The translations under genes and the position numbers were made by a program. DNA of 64,000 bases from Parachlorella kessleri. Its lineage: Eukaryota; Chlorophyta; Trebouxiophyceae; Chlorellales; Chlorellaceae. The stretch's first letter is position 1, and every line of letters starts with the position of its first letter. The notes under the pieces are model-generated. The model did no database searches, was not told the origin of the DNA, and saw nothing but the letters and a program-made list of their open reading frames with translations. Below are positions 1 through 11,621 of the stretch, piece by piece. Where the stretch lies: contig BBXU01001957.1 of NCBI GenBank assembly GCA_001598975.1, positions 124,001-188,000 on the forward strand, in the 5' to 3' direction.

Positions 1-350
1 ATGGGCTTATCGACCCCCACCACCAGGGTCAAACGAGCTGGAACAGCATCCCTTGCCACCTCGGAATGTCCCCTGCCATCCGATCTGCTCCCAAACCTCT
101 TCTTGCCATCCTCATATTGAGACCCATCAAAGAACTGGCCACGGACTGAAGTGGCGTGTCGATACGACTCTACTACTTGCTCACTGCACAGTAGCCCCAA
201 GGAAGCATTGCCCGCTCTGGCATTATAGATAGACGGTCCGTGCCTGAAAGCCACTGCTTTAATCTTGCGGCGGGGCTGGATAAGATGTGGTGCAACTCGC
301 CCAGCCATGCTGGAGGTTGTAGAGAAGGGAAGCAGACATTGTCTAGGAAG
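1..350. other. Upstream region, no gene assigned
   Basis: I see no convincing exon here. The stretch probably holds the 5' UTR and promoter of the PHT4-type gene that starts at 351, and perhaps the tail of a gene lying outside the window. No clear TATA box was found. Confidence 0.4.
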
Positions 351-3300
351 ATGCTGCCACAGAGATTAGTCTTAGCAGATATCAGGTGAGTCCTGCGTTG
401 CAGCCGGGGTTTGGTCTTCTTCAGGATGGCCTTCTGGGCAACCCGGGTTAACCCGTTGTTTTGGTTGTCTGCAGGCGGCCTATGCCGCAGCGTCCAGCTG
501 GCCTGCTGCCACCACGTCCCTCAGCTCCAGCGCTGCGCTTTGTAAAGCAGGTGAGCTCGGTAGAGAGTGTACACTAGTGAGCAACCAGAGGTGCAGCCGC
601 CTTGACAACAGTATGCCGGAGGGCCTATCAGGTCAGATGTGTCGGCGTCCTGCAAGGTATGACCTCGTCAAAGAGCGCTCAAGGTATTTGCAATTTGATC
701 GTCCATTTTGCTACCACTGCAGGGGTTAGGTAGGCGAAGCTCTGCCAGGCCGCCTCCTGTCTCTGCAAACTTCTTGGGGGGCGACGGAGGAGAGCAGGTG
801 TTGAACAAGAGCGGCCTTAGTAGGGACGATGACTACGCGGTGAGCACCTCTAACGGTCAAGTTGCTTTGTCTCTGTCTCTCTTCCCTCTTGCTTAGGCTG
901 GTTCCCTTGGCACAGTTGCTTGTTAGGCGAGCTTGGATAGCGCGACTTCGGCTCAGTCACAGCCATAGGTGGCTTGCTTACTGCATTGTACCACACATGT
1001 TATCTTGCAGGGTTCAGCCTCGGCAGCGACAGGCAGTGACGAGGTTGGCTGGAAGCGGCGGTGGACCATCGTGCTTATGACAACCTGTGCTTTCCTATTA
1101 TGTAACTTAGATCGGTAAGTGCCATCAGGTGTGACATGAGCTGAGTGACAGGCTCGCCAGTGACTGTACTTGATCTGCTTGCAAAGCATGTCCATGGCAA
1201 GCAATTACGAGACTGACTGTACAGGAAATGTGTGCTGCAGGGTGAATATGTCAGTTGCCATCTTGCCGATATCACAGACCTTCCAGTGGTCAAGTGCGAC
1301 AGTTGGGCTGGTCCAGTCATCATTCTTCTGGTGGGTTCTCAAGGTCGACCAGCTGCGAACATGGCCTATGCCTGTGAATTGGGCAGCTATACCAAGCCCT
1401 TGTTTGCAAGCTTACCGTCGTCAGCGCCACAACCGGCTTTTCAAGCGCGCTGCGCTTTGCAGTCGGGACAGCTGCTGCTGCTGCTGCTGAGCCGACAAAT
1501 TTGCGGGCCCCTGCTGCGGCTTGCTGGTTAGGCTGCAGCACAAGCTCGTACTCTCACCAAGCCGGGGCAGGCCCAGACGTGGCAAAGCGTAAACTGGCGT
1601 GCGCTGCAGGGGCTACCTGCTCACGCAGGTCCTGGGAGGCGTGTGGGCTGACAAGTATGGCGCCAAGCGGGTGCTTGGCTTTGGCGTGCTGTGGTGGTCT
1701 GCGGCCACCATGCTGACCCCCGTGGCAGCGCAGATCAGCCTGCCGCTGCTCCTGGCGGTGCGCATGTGTATGGGCGTCGGCGAGGGCGTGGCCATGCCAG
1801 CCATGAACAACATGCTGTCAAAGTGAGTTTGACACAGCACGCGGCTGTCATTTGAACAGCGGCATGCGCCCTGGCGTGGAGCAGGGCCTGGTGGTGTCTG
1901 GCAGGTAGCCTGCATCGGGCCATCAGCGCCGAATGTAATTGCATGAAGCGAAGACCTGCCCTCCCTGTCTGATAGTTCTGGCCTTGGGGCAGGCCATGAC
2001 TAGGAGAATGGTTGGCATGTGCTCATTCATCTGTACACACCACAACTGCTTTGATGAGCTTGTACATCCAATTGATGTTTAGTGGGTAGCGGTCGGGAGG
2101 ATGGGAGAAGCGGGTCACCCAAGCCTTGCCCTGTCTCTTTTCTGCCCTGCAGGTGGGTGCCCATCAGGGAGCGCTCCCGCTCACTAGCCCTCGTCTACAG
2201 CGGCATGTACTCCGGCTCCGTCCTGGGCCTGGGCCTATCCCCGACCCTTATACACACCCTGGGCTGGCCCTCCGTCTTCTACCTCTTTGGCTCCCTGGGC
2301 GTGCTGTGGTTCCTGTGGTGGGATCGCCAGGCGGCCAGCCGGCCAGCGGAGGACTCCCGCATCTCGCAGCGGGAGCTGCGGTACATCCGCCGCAACACGC
2401 CGCAGCAGAAGGCGCCCGTGGACGGCAAGGTGGAGATCCCCTGGCGGCTGCTGCTGTCCAAGCCGCCCGTGTGGGCGCTGATCGTGTCGCACTTTTGCCA
2501 CAACTGGGGCACCTTCATCCTGCTCACGGTGCGTACCGCTCCTACCACGTTATGATCAAGATTGATATCTGGCCACAACCCACTATCTTATCTGGCGCCG
2601 TGTGGCTGCCCTGTCGCTGGGCGGTGCTGTTGTGGTGAAGGTGCTGAGTATGATGCATTTCGACGACATGGTGGAAGCCTTGTATAGCCCTGCAGAGGTG
2701 CAGCTCAGCTGGGTCTGCACCTCTGTCACCCATGATTGCTGGAAAAGGTTGTTTGGCCACTGACAATCGGGCGTGGGGCTAGGATTGGAGCCTTAGTGCT
2801 GCCTTGCACCCAGGAATGCCAGCGCGTCTCTGGCAGAAGGGAAAATCTCCCCGCGCAGGCTCTTACGCTTCTTTCACTGCCTGCCGGCTGCAGTGGATGC
2901 CCACGTACTACAACCAGGTGCTGGGGCTGGACCTCAAGAGCTCGGGCTTCTTCTCGGTCCTGCCCTGGGTGACCATGGCCATCTCGGCAAACATCGGCGG
3001 CTGGATCGCCGACACCATGGTGGAGCGCGGCGTGACCGTGACCACCGTGCGCAAGATCATGCAAACGGTGGGGCCTCCACACCTGACTTGTGCCCTGGAG
3101 CCTTGTCTTGTTGTACCCCTGTGAGCACGTTTCCCCATTGCGCAGTCGGTGGCCGGTGGGGTTTTCTGGCCTGTCATATTACGTAGCCCTTGCCCCTTCC
3201 CCAAGCCCAACCGCCCGTTCATGCTAAGCGGTGCCTTGCTATGCGCCTGCCTGCAGATCGGCTTCCTGGGCCCCGCCTTCTTCCTTACACAGCTGGGTAA

Positions 3301-3829
3301 CGTACACAGCGTTGCCGGCGCCGTGCTGTGCATGATGGGTGCCCAGGGCCTGGACGCCTTCTCGCAGTCCGGCCTGTACTCTAACCACCAGGACATCGGG
3401 CCCCGCTACGCCGGGGTGTTGCTGGGGCTGTCGAACACAGCTGGCGTGCTGGCTGGGGTGCTGGGCACGGCTGCGACAGGCTTCATTCTGCAGCAGGGCA
3501 CCTGGACGGATGTGTGGGGCGTGGCAGTGGCGCTCTACCTTGTGGGCACAGTAGTGTGGAATGTCTTCTCCACAGGTGAGGATGGTGGGTGGTTTCTGGT
3601 GGCAAGGATCACTGCCAGCTGACGGGTACATGGGTCGCTCTGCTAATGTGCCTGCATCAGGGACATGCGCAGGCTGCGTCCTGTAAGTGGGGGCACCCGT
3701 CTCCGTCTAGGGTATGGCTACACTCGTGCCATCGTCATCTTGCGCCCCTGAAGGCAGGGCACGGCGTCCATCTACATGGATCATGATGCTCAATCCTCTA
3801 CCGCTGCAGGCGAGCGCGTCTTTGACTGA
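351..3829 (+). CDS. PHT4-type plastid anion/phosphate transporter (MFS, SLC17-like)
   Basis: Major facilitator of the plant PHT4/ANTR group, which moves phosphate or organic anions across plastid or other membranes. Exons: 351-385, 475-550, 589-631, 730-839, 1011-1114, 1241-1330, 1610-1822, 2153-2528, 2894-3067, 3257-3575, 3810-3829. Phases agree throughout and give about 519 aa. The first four exons encode an Arg/Pro/Ser-rich leader that fits a transit peptide; their splice sites and the start ATG are the least certain part. Family signatures follow: VNMSVAILPISQ, then SSFFWGYLLTQVLGGVWAD (TM2 and the loop with the MFS G-x-x-x-D-(R/K) pattern), then WVPIRERSRSLALVYSGMY, and WMPTYYNQVLGLD in the second half. 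Twelve membrane helices are plausible. The exact substrate cannot be told from sequence. The 3' end is well defined by a short last exon ending GERVFD-stop. Confidence 0.9.
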
Positions 3830-3878
3830 GGAAGGAGTCAGGAGGGCACCGCCATTGTTTCGCGACGAAGCTAATGTT

Positions 3879-3883
3879 TGTAA
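3879..3883 (+). promoter_or_regulatory. TGTAA poly(A) signal candidate
   Basis: TGTAA lies 50 bases after the stop codon of the PHT4-type gene. TGTAA is the usual nuclear polyadenylation signal of green algae. Confidence 0.55.
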
Positions 3884-4650
3884 ATGGAGTGGTGGTGAAA
3901 GCACCCTGTACCCTTGCAGTGGATTCTCGTGGGGAGCGCGCTGCCATGTCCTGCTCACATTTCCGTGCTGTCTTGCGGGTTATTGATCTGCTAATTTTTT
4001 GCTCTCCCTCACAAATCTTTCTGGCCTAACTTGGTGCCTTGCTGCACCAGCTCGGGGTGTTCCGTAGCACCGTTATGTCAAGCTGACTCCTTCACACCAG
4101 CAGCATTGGAGCGTGGTTGGCAGAGCAGCTACTGCATTTGACACAACTTCTGGAGGCAGTCTGACGTGGTAGGCTGGCATTGCTAGTAGGAACCAGTGTC
4201 CATTTTGCTGGGCTGGAGCTCGCTTGTGCAGGTGTCTCTCCTACATCCATTGCAGCTGCAATTTTTTGGCTTGGTGAGACACTCCGCCAGTAGTCATCCT
4301 TGTTTAGCCAAGGACACTTCGCCCCAAACAGTAGTCTGTTTGGTACTGGCTTTGGACCTCGTCATTAGGGTCATGCATGCTGTCCATCATGGATGGTAGC
4401 ATGCTCAATGGCATCTGGCAAGACTGACTACTGTTTTGGGTGTTCAAAGCCAGTTCAGCCAGTCTCTGTGCCACGGTGGTATGGGTTCGAGAGACTGTCC
4501 TGGATTTTCAAATCGACACGTCATGCAGCAGTACAGTACCGGTTCCTTCACAAGGATGAAAGGCAGCATTTTGAGCAAGGGGTCAGAGCAAGCTTGGCTG
4601 TGTAACGCAGCAGAGACCTTGGCGAGTAGAGACAGGGTGCCGACCTGAAG
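3884..4650. other. Intergenic region
   Basis: Lies between two genes on the same strand. It probably holds the 3' end of the transporter transcript and the promoter or 5' UTR of the next gene. Short open frames near 4393-4648 have no coding look. A further 5' exon of the next gene cannot be excluded. Confidence 0.4.
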
Positions 4651-7600
4651 ATGAAGCGTAGCCTTTCTCCTCGGGCCTGGCCTTCCAGAGAGCTGGAGGC
4701 AGGGGTTCTGGCGCTCTGCCAAGAGGTCACTGGCTTCGCTGCAGACTGGCGTGCCATGCCAGCAAGGCCTGAGGCCCGACTGCTGCATGGATTGCAGCTT
4801 CAGCTATTCAAAATAGTGAGGAAGTGCACCAGTAAGCTGCAGAAGGCAAGTGCGACAAAACAGGCTCATTCTGCATCCAGCCCTGTCAGTCCAGTCCAGC
4901 CCAGCTCTACTCCCTGTTCGCACTACCCGCCACCCATGCTAAAAACAGTGGGCCCACCCTGGCCTTTAAAAACCAAGCCAAAAGCTATTGTCAGGGTTCC
5001 CTATAGTTGAGCCACAGCAAAGACGTGAGTCTACATTATTCCTTGTCACCCTACTGATGCAGCTGACCACTGAAGCGGCAGTGCACTGGAGCCAAAAGCG
5101 GCAGCTGTCGACTCCCCACCTATATCGCTCTGTGCTGGAGTGCGTGCAAACTCTGCTCAGCGTGCCAGTGGCAGTCACAGCGCTCAACGAGGAGCGCCTG
5201 GTGCCGCTGCCAGCAATGCCAGCCCAACAGGACAGGCTTGGCACTGCCAGCAAGGCTTACCCGCAGGTGCAGACAGCAGCACAGGCTCTGCTAGAGGCCC
5301 TGGCTTACCAGCGCTGTGGCTGTGCGCTGGCCCTGATGTGCGGCGAGGAGGACACCGCTGAGCTTCTGGATGATGTCATCAAGCAGGTGGGTGGGTATGT
5401 AGGTGGTGCAGCGGCGTGGTAGCTTGTGGGAACTGGGTTGCATGCATTGCTGGTGGGATGCATGTATTGTTGCCCACTGTGTACAATCTGTGCCACCTCA
5501 AGCAATGTGACGCAGTAGAAACGGCACATGAGTTGTTTTTCCTGCCGCACAAGCGAATCTTACGCCAAAATAGCGCTATGCTATTTTCTTGCAAACCTTC
5601 GGATGTTCTGATTGCTCCATGCCATGCAGCTGCTGTTTGCATGTCCGCTGCACAGCACCCTGAAGCTGCTGGCTCTGACAGCTCGTGGCGCCCTTCACCT
5701 CTTCTCCACAGAGCTGCGCAGCGGCGGCGAGGACGGATCAGAACAGGATAGCCATGCTCTCAGGTGAGGGCATTGCTCCACTGTGGGTTATATGAAGCTA
5801 GCAGAAGCAAATCATTTTGACAGCGCTATGTGGTGCACTTGCTATCCTATTAGCTCGTTCAGCACAGGGCATGCGAACACTCCAAGGCATGTGCCGCTTG
5901 GCTTGCATCGCCTGGCTTGCAGTCCAACAGCGAAGGCCCACACGCCTGATGGACAGACACTAATGAATGCTTGCCCCTTGATAATCTACTGGCAGGAAAA
6001 GCATGTATGCCCTGTCGGCAAGCTGCCTTGGCTACCTCACCGCCCAGATGACCCTGATCCACGCCAGCCTACCGCCCGCAGCCGTCGCCCCAGCCCTGAA
6101 TGAGCGGCTGGGCGTGCTGCGGGTGGGGGCAGATCTACGCAAGGAGATGGATGAGAGCGTGTTGGGGGAGCTGCGGGCGGCAGTGCAGAGCTTCGTGCGG
6201 GAGTATGCCCTCGCTGGGGTAAGCAGCTGGTGACTCCTGCGGCTGCTGGCGGTGCCTTGCTTCTCCCTTTTTCCTGGGGAGATTTGCGCCTTGCCAAGAG
6301 TTGTTGGGCGGGACGGAAACTGCATGCAGCATATGTGCTCATCCGAGGTTAGAACTTCAAAGTGGTCGCCATAGCACAGCACCCAGCAACCCAAACGGGA
6401 CCCGTATTAGGCAGCGGGCAAGCAAAGAGAGCTGCACCCAAATCGCAGCAGTCCTTACCCTTGCAGGGCTACCCGCAATACTTGCTGACCAAGGAAGTGC
6501 TTGGCGTCACCAGCGCGGGGTCGAATGCCAGGGCTCAGCCCCTGGTCATCGAGATGCGACACGTGATATCCAAGGTGCGCATGCAGATATGTGGCAGTGT
6601 TTCGCTAGTATTTGCAAAAGAGACACAGCCACCACTGCAGGATGAAGCCCAAAGGTTTCAGATCTGGTCTGGTGGGGGCCAAGTGCTGAGCGTCTGTCTG
6701 GCTGGGCAAGCCAAGCCAGGAAAGATGCTGGGGTGAAGTAGCTGGGGTTTGCTGGGACCTCATCTGATCACATGCCCCTCCTGTTCCATCAGTTAAAAAA
6801 ACCCACATGTGCATGTCTTCTGTCCAATGCCGCGCAACCTGCACTGCATTTCTCTGCAAGCTTGAAGGGCCCAAATCCTTTCAAATCGTGTTTCGCTGTC
6901 ACTCCAACTGTCCCCCGCAGGAGCCCAAAGTGGATGAGCTGTTAGGACGGCTAGAACAGCTGCTGCGGCGCTGCATCTACCAGGACACAGAGCCGGCGGC
7001 AATGCTGGCCCTGCATGACTTCCAGGTGGGGCGCCTGTAAACTTCTGGCTTTTTGCACCCACCCTCGATCTTGTAGCCTGCAGCACAGCCATGCCCTAGC
7101 AGGGGCTGCGTGTAAGGAGCGTGTAGGGTTTGTAACAGGGTCAGCCCAACCTCAGCATTAGGCGTGGCTGCCAACGCCCCCTCAAATCAGAACCAAGAGT
7201 TGATGTAACCTAAGCGTCGCGTGCAGGTGCAGCACTAGGGGAGGCCCAAGCGGCACCCAGAAGCCCTGCCAGGCTTGCAGTTCAGCATCGCTGGCAAAGT
7301 TAGTACTTTTCTGCTTGGTGTGCGCAGGTGCAACACTTGGGGTGGCTGGAGCAGCACCTGGAGGCCCTGCCGGCATCGCTGTACAAGTCCATGGTGGAGT
7401 CCGTGCTCAAGAAGGCTGCTGGGGCACGAAGGGTGGAGCCGCTGATGCCAGGTGAGTGCCTGCCTGCAATGGAGCACATGAAAGTGGTGGCGGCAGTCAT
7501 GCGCCCTCCTGTGCCTTCCTCTGGTGTCCCAGGCTCTCACGCTTAGTTGAGACATGCTTCATGTAGATGCTACACTCACCCTGCAAGTGCTTTCGAAGGT

Positions 7601-7999
7601 GCATCCCGCATCCAGCTGGTGCCTGCTGTCGCTGCTGCCTGGGCCGACAGCTGGGTGCTAGTTCCCACTATTACGCCGCACCATCCACAGGGTCACAAAA
7701 GAACTAATTCCCTCCTTGCTGCCCACGTAGAGCGGCCACTGTCTCCCGGTGGCAACTACGCCAACATCCCCTCCGCGGCCAGCTCACGAGACTCCAGCCG
7801 CGCCCCCACCCCCTCCTCGGACCCCAAGACCAGCAGGCTCCCCAGGGCCCCCACATCATACCACTGTGGGGCAGGCAACCCCACTGGTGCCAGCAGTCCA
7901 GTGGCCACTCAGCGCACCACCAGAACCTCACCACCGTCTAGGGCGGCAGCAACACCTATAAGGGTCTCTCCCCCAGGCCATAGCCGCTGGAGGGGCTAG
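4651..7999 (+). CDS. Unknown protein, helical with Ser/Pro-rich C-terminus
   Basis: I do not recognise a family. Exons 4651-4815, 5063-5386, 5630-5763, 5996-6218, 6467-6574, 6921-7025, 7328-7451 and 7731-7999 join with consistent phases to about 483 aa. The body is Leu/Ala/Glu-rich and looks all-helical, for example VDELLGRLEQLLRRC and LGWLEQHLEALPASL; it could be an alpha-solenoid (HEAT/ARM-like) protein, but no repeat consensus is clear. The last 90 residues are Ser/Pro/Thr-rich and probably disordered. No signal peptide or membrane segment is seen. The ATG at 4651 directly follows an AG, so it could be an internal exon start and the true N-terminus could lie upstream. Intron 6 holds a decayed copy of the start of the following exon (see findings). 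It ends tail to tail with the DUF1995 gene. Confidence 0.6.
7221..7275 (+). repeat. Decayed intronic copy of the 5' end of the exon at 7328
   Basis: The segment starting GTGCAGGTGCAGCACTAGGG closely matches GCGCAGGTGCAACACTTGGG at 7322 onward, including the AG acceptor. The copy has an in-frame TAG, so it cannot be used as an exon in the frame of the original. Confidence 0.65.
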
Positions 8000-8427
8000 A
8001 TGGTGGCAGCAGGGTGGGCAGATTCTCAACACAAACTCTCAGGAGCACGGTTGCACCACCTTTTGGCTTGGTAGCCACCTAGCTTGGTTTCGTGATGCTG
8101 ACTCGTGATGCTAACAAACTGAATGTTTGATCCCAGATATGCTGGCTGAAGGAATAGGCAAGACTGGTTTCGCAGATGAGGTACAAGACATCCAAAAGGG
8201 CGGGCCATGTTTTATGCGTCAAAAAGCTTCAGCAGCAAAGAAAGTGGGCGCCCATAAATCAAATCTACATGCATGCCTTCAGCTCGTATGCCAATCCCAC
8301 TGTAGTGAACCCTCTCCCACGCGTCAAGCTATTGATCACACTCTCTCGCGCTCCCTTGCTACCAGACCCTCCCTAAAATGCATGGTGACAGTGCACAAAC
8401 CACCAGTGGAAACCCCCTTCACAAAAA
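8000..8427. other. Convergent intergenic region
   Basis: Lies between the stop codons of the unknown + strand gene and the DUF1995 - strand gene. It must hold both 3' ends. A + strand TGTAA occurs just beyond it, at 8455-8459, inside the last exon of the DUF1995 gene. Confidence 0.4.
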
Positions 8428-11400
8428 TCAGTGAGGTGAGTCCCTAAAACACTGTGTAATCTCAGGGGATCTTGGCTCCTTATCGAAGATGCCGATCAGC
8501 CGGTACTCCTCCTTCCCCAGCCCAAGCTCCACACGCTGGTGGACCTGCAGTACCGGGAAGAAGACCCCGTGCTGACTGGCCAGCCAGCGCTGGGAACCCC
8601 CCACCCCCACACCCGCCGCCGCGCGCAGTACTACTGCGACACAGTTGGCCAAACCGCTCTCAATGTGCCAAGGTGGCTGCTGAGCTTCAACCCAGACGCA
8701 AACCTGTGCGAGTCTGGGTACCTTCTTGATTAAAGTAGCTAGCCACCACATGCAGTTACCCTCCCCTACCCCAACGGATCGCTGTCCAGTGCCTTGCCAC
8801 CCAGCTGGGTAGTAGGCAACCAGCAAGTGCGCAGATGGAACACGAGGCTCCGACAATCAGCCCACAGGAGTACACAACACACCGTATCAACAGGAGATCC
8901 ATGCAAACGGGTGTGCAAATGTACAGCCCCAGAGCCCTCACAGTCAAACCCACCTCCCAAGGGCCCCCATAAGAGTATCTTGCTGCACCCATGATGGGGT
9001 ACATGCCAGCGCCGATGTACAGCAGGCGGAAGTGGTAGGCGGTCTCAAAGCTTGATGTGAAGTCCTGGCGCTCTTGCCTGCAACACCAGGAAGCGCACTA
9101 CCGGCTTGCTACAAGTTCTGGAAACCCCTGCAGGTAATAGCTCCCAGAAACAACTGGGAGCCCACCCACGCCGGGATGATGCATCATGCAGCCGAGTTTA
9201 GTGACCTGCTTGTTATTGAAAGGTAGAATGTGACCATCATAGCCATACACAGTGTTCCCAATAGGACGCAAAGCTCACCCAGCCTAGGCGCAGGTTGGGT
9301 TGGGGCGTCACTGCCTGCTGCTGCCATGATGCGCCTGGCTGCAGATAATGCCCAACACGGACTCAATGTGCTGTGCAGGGTGTGCGGGTGCGAGTTTGCA
9401 TGTGTGTCTGTTGTACTCTGTATCTCTCAGTGCAGCGGGACCGGTGGGCCCACCTGCCCATCACGCCCATGACGCCATTGGCTGACGGGATGTCGCCCAG
9501 CTTGGGGTTGACCAGGATCATACACTTGCCCTTCGCCTCAGCAGCCTCCACCTGTGTGATAGTGCACATGCACCAGGCCCTGGTAGAAGTTGTTGCGCTG
9601 ACTGCCTCCACAGGGAGCGGGCATGCATGACAGCAGAGTGGTGGGAGGCCTCGTGGGTCAGTCAGACCCTGAGCACCTCGGCCCGGGTGGAGTAAGAACA
9701 GGAAGAAAACGAATGTGACAACCAAATTCCCCCAGGCCAGGCAGGGCACCTACCATTCACACCAGAATGCATGTGACCAGACAGGCAGTTTTGCGGGTTT
9801 CAGCTGCGTCAGTTAGCAAAGCAGAGGGAAGGCCCACCATTTCTGTGAGGAAGGGCAGGATGCTGTGCCCCACAATGTTCTGTGGGGCCACAAGGATGTA
9901 GGCCTCGGCATCGTCCACTTCGGAGGCCTTGATGTTGCCGGTTGTGAGGAAGGGGGTTGCGTCGCCCCAGTCCATCTGCTTGAGGATGCGCGTCACGCCG
10001 CTGAGCGTGAGGGGAGTGCCCTACATACGCCATACGGAGGAAGGAAGAGCCTGTCTTGGTACTATGCCTGCTTGAAAGTGACGGTCTGACCCCAAGGCAG
10101 GGCAGTGCGCCGTATACACGAGCGCGTATATAAAAGGGCCTCATAGGAGCAGCTCCTGCTTCACCCTCGCAGCATCCTGCCACCTTCCATGACGTCCCTC
10201 CTCAACTGTCAGCAATAGATAGTGACACTGACACACGGCGATTGCCCCGCAGCCATGGCGGCAGACAGTTTCTTAGTCACCTGCACGTGCGCACGCCCAA
10301 GCTCACCTGCAACACGCCCTGCCCAATGCTTGCTGATGCTTCTTCTCGGCAGACGCACAATGTCTCACTAGGCCAGAACTTCGTGGTCCCATTACATATA
10401 CTTCCCCTCGCCACCTGACAGCAGGGAAACGCCTCACCTGGAAGACTCCCTGCCCCAGTGCCTGCTGAACGCAGACTTTGACCTTCTTGCCGTCACTCGT
10501 CAGCATCAGCACCAGATCACGAACCTGCGGCTTGTGGCAGGCGCGAGGCGGCAGTCAAGCCTAGGCTTACATTGAGTTTTCCTTCAGATTTGAGAAGAAG
10601 CGACAACAGTCCTCGGTCTATGATGCATCCCTTGCTGCAAAGCAGCAACCCCTGCCACTGCCTCCGAACCGGCTTTGTGCAATACATGCAGAAAGAGGTT
10701 GATGGTTACCTTCAATCCCTCAGACCATCAGTCTGTAAACTACCGACCAAGCCACCCCCAAGCCTTGTGCAAGCACCCTTGAACAAGCAAGCAGCCTAGC
10801 TTGACACTTGGAAGGGTGTGCCTGCATGTACCCACCAGCTCTAACAAAGTGCCGACTCGGTAGACATCAAACTCGGTGTTCAGCTCAGGAATGGTGCACC
10901 TGCATGCACAGCTACCTTCTAGGTCATTTCAAGGCTGAACTCGCTGTACAACTCGTGGCGGCACAATCCCAGCCAATGTACTATAGTTGCGTGGTGGCTA
11001 CTGGCAATCCTGCCCTCTGTGGGCATTACCCACCCACCCTTACACCACCCAGAAGAACTTGCACCTGCGCTTGCTCCAGCTGATATAAACTTGACTGCCA
11101 ACCATAGATGCCAATCGCTACTCCAGTGCATCGTTGGTTTTTCTAACCTGACTGTGAGGCGTGTCTTGCCAGCATCCAGTGCATTCTGCACAGCTTGGGT
11201 TGCATCCCTGTAGAAATGCTGCCTGGTCTCACGGCTGTGAGGGATGCTGTTGAGCCGGGTGGGGATGGAGGGAACAGTCACTGCGGCTGCCGCACCTGCC
11301 TCCTACAAAACACTGAAGGACGACAGTTGCATGGTGCCCATCTCCCCACTGTCATGGACCCACGTGCTGGAGCCGGTCTTGCACACAGGGCAGACGCCCA

Positions 11401-11621
11401 GACGAGGTTTCAGCACGGTTAGGGTCCCTGCTGTATCAAATTGGTGGACACAGGCCTACCTCCTGGCTGCCCGAGGCAATCAAAAGCAAGCCAAGACGAC
11501 CGTAGGTCCTGCCATGGTGCTTAGCTGCCCAGCTCAAGTTGCAGGTCCCACTGCAGGTTAGGGGAGTACCACGCTCTTGTCCTCCTTGACAAGAGAGCGA
11601 GCGAGCCTGAAGGCGTAGCAT
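8428..11621 (-). CDS. DUF1995 domain protein, predicted chloroplast
   Basis: DUF1995 proteins are plant, algal and cyanobacterial proteins; the family includes the Arabidopsis photosystem II assembly factor LPA3. Exons in transcript order: 11621-11460, 11302-11148, 10899-10836, 10524-10438, 10020-9838, 9551-9454, 9077-8954, 8589-8428. They join in phase to about 344 aa. The first 70 residues are Ser/Arg/Ala-rich and fit a transit peptide. Domain landmarks in order: RDATQAVQNALDAGKTRL, PELNTEFDVYRVGTLLEL, ILVAPQNIVGHSILPFL, MILVNPKLGDIPSA, FETAYHFRLLYIGAGMYP and EYRLIGIFDKEP, which match the usual order and length of the domain. No catalytic site is known. Exon 1 is the least certain. Intron 4 contains a partial duplicate of the end of exon 4, and the intron at 9552-9837 holds one copy of an interspersed repeat. 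Confidence 0.85.
9769..9826 (+). repeat. Interspersed intronic repeat, copy 1 of 3
   Basis: Shares the core CAGCTGCGTCA followed by an (A/T)TAGCA box with 21241-21307 and 61000-61068, and has similar flanking sequence (GCATGTGACC...GGCAG). It lies in an intron of the DUF1995 gene, antisense to that gene. Confidence 0.55.
10304..10340 (-). repeat. Decayed copy of exon 4 end of the DUF1995 gene
   Basis: On the - strand it reads like the last codons of exon 4 (QALGQGVFQ) with Leu for Phe, followed by a GTGAGC donor-like site. It lies about 130 bases downstream in intron 4 and covers only the exon end and its donor. Confidence 0.6.

Noticed and set aside
1470..1492. CTG trinucleotide run as a poly-amino-acid tract
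   Set aside because: It falls in an intron of the transporter gene, so it is not translated in the chosen model.
4480..4500. GGTTCGAGA as a tRNA T-arm
   Set aside because: No matching acceptor stem, A box or anticodon arm upstream at the right distance.
11310..11450. Zinc-ribbon-like words (VCPVCKTG) on the - strand
   Set aside because: Lies in intron 1 of the DUF1995 gene, contains an in-frame stop right at the next acceptor, and has only one CxxC pair.
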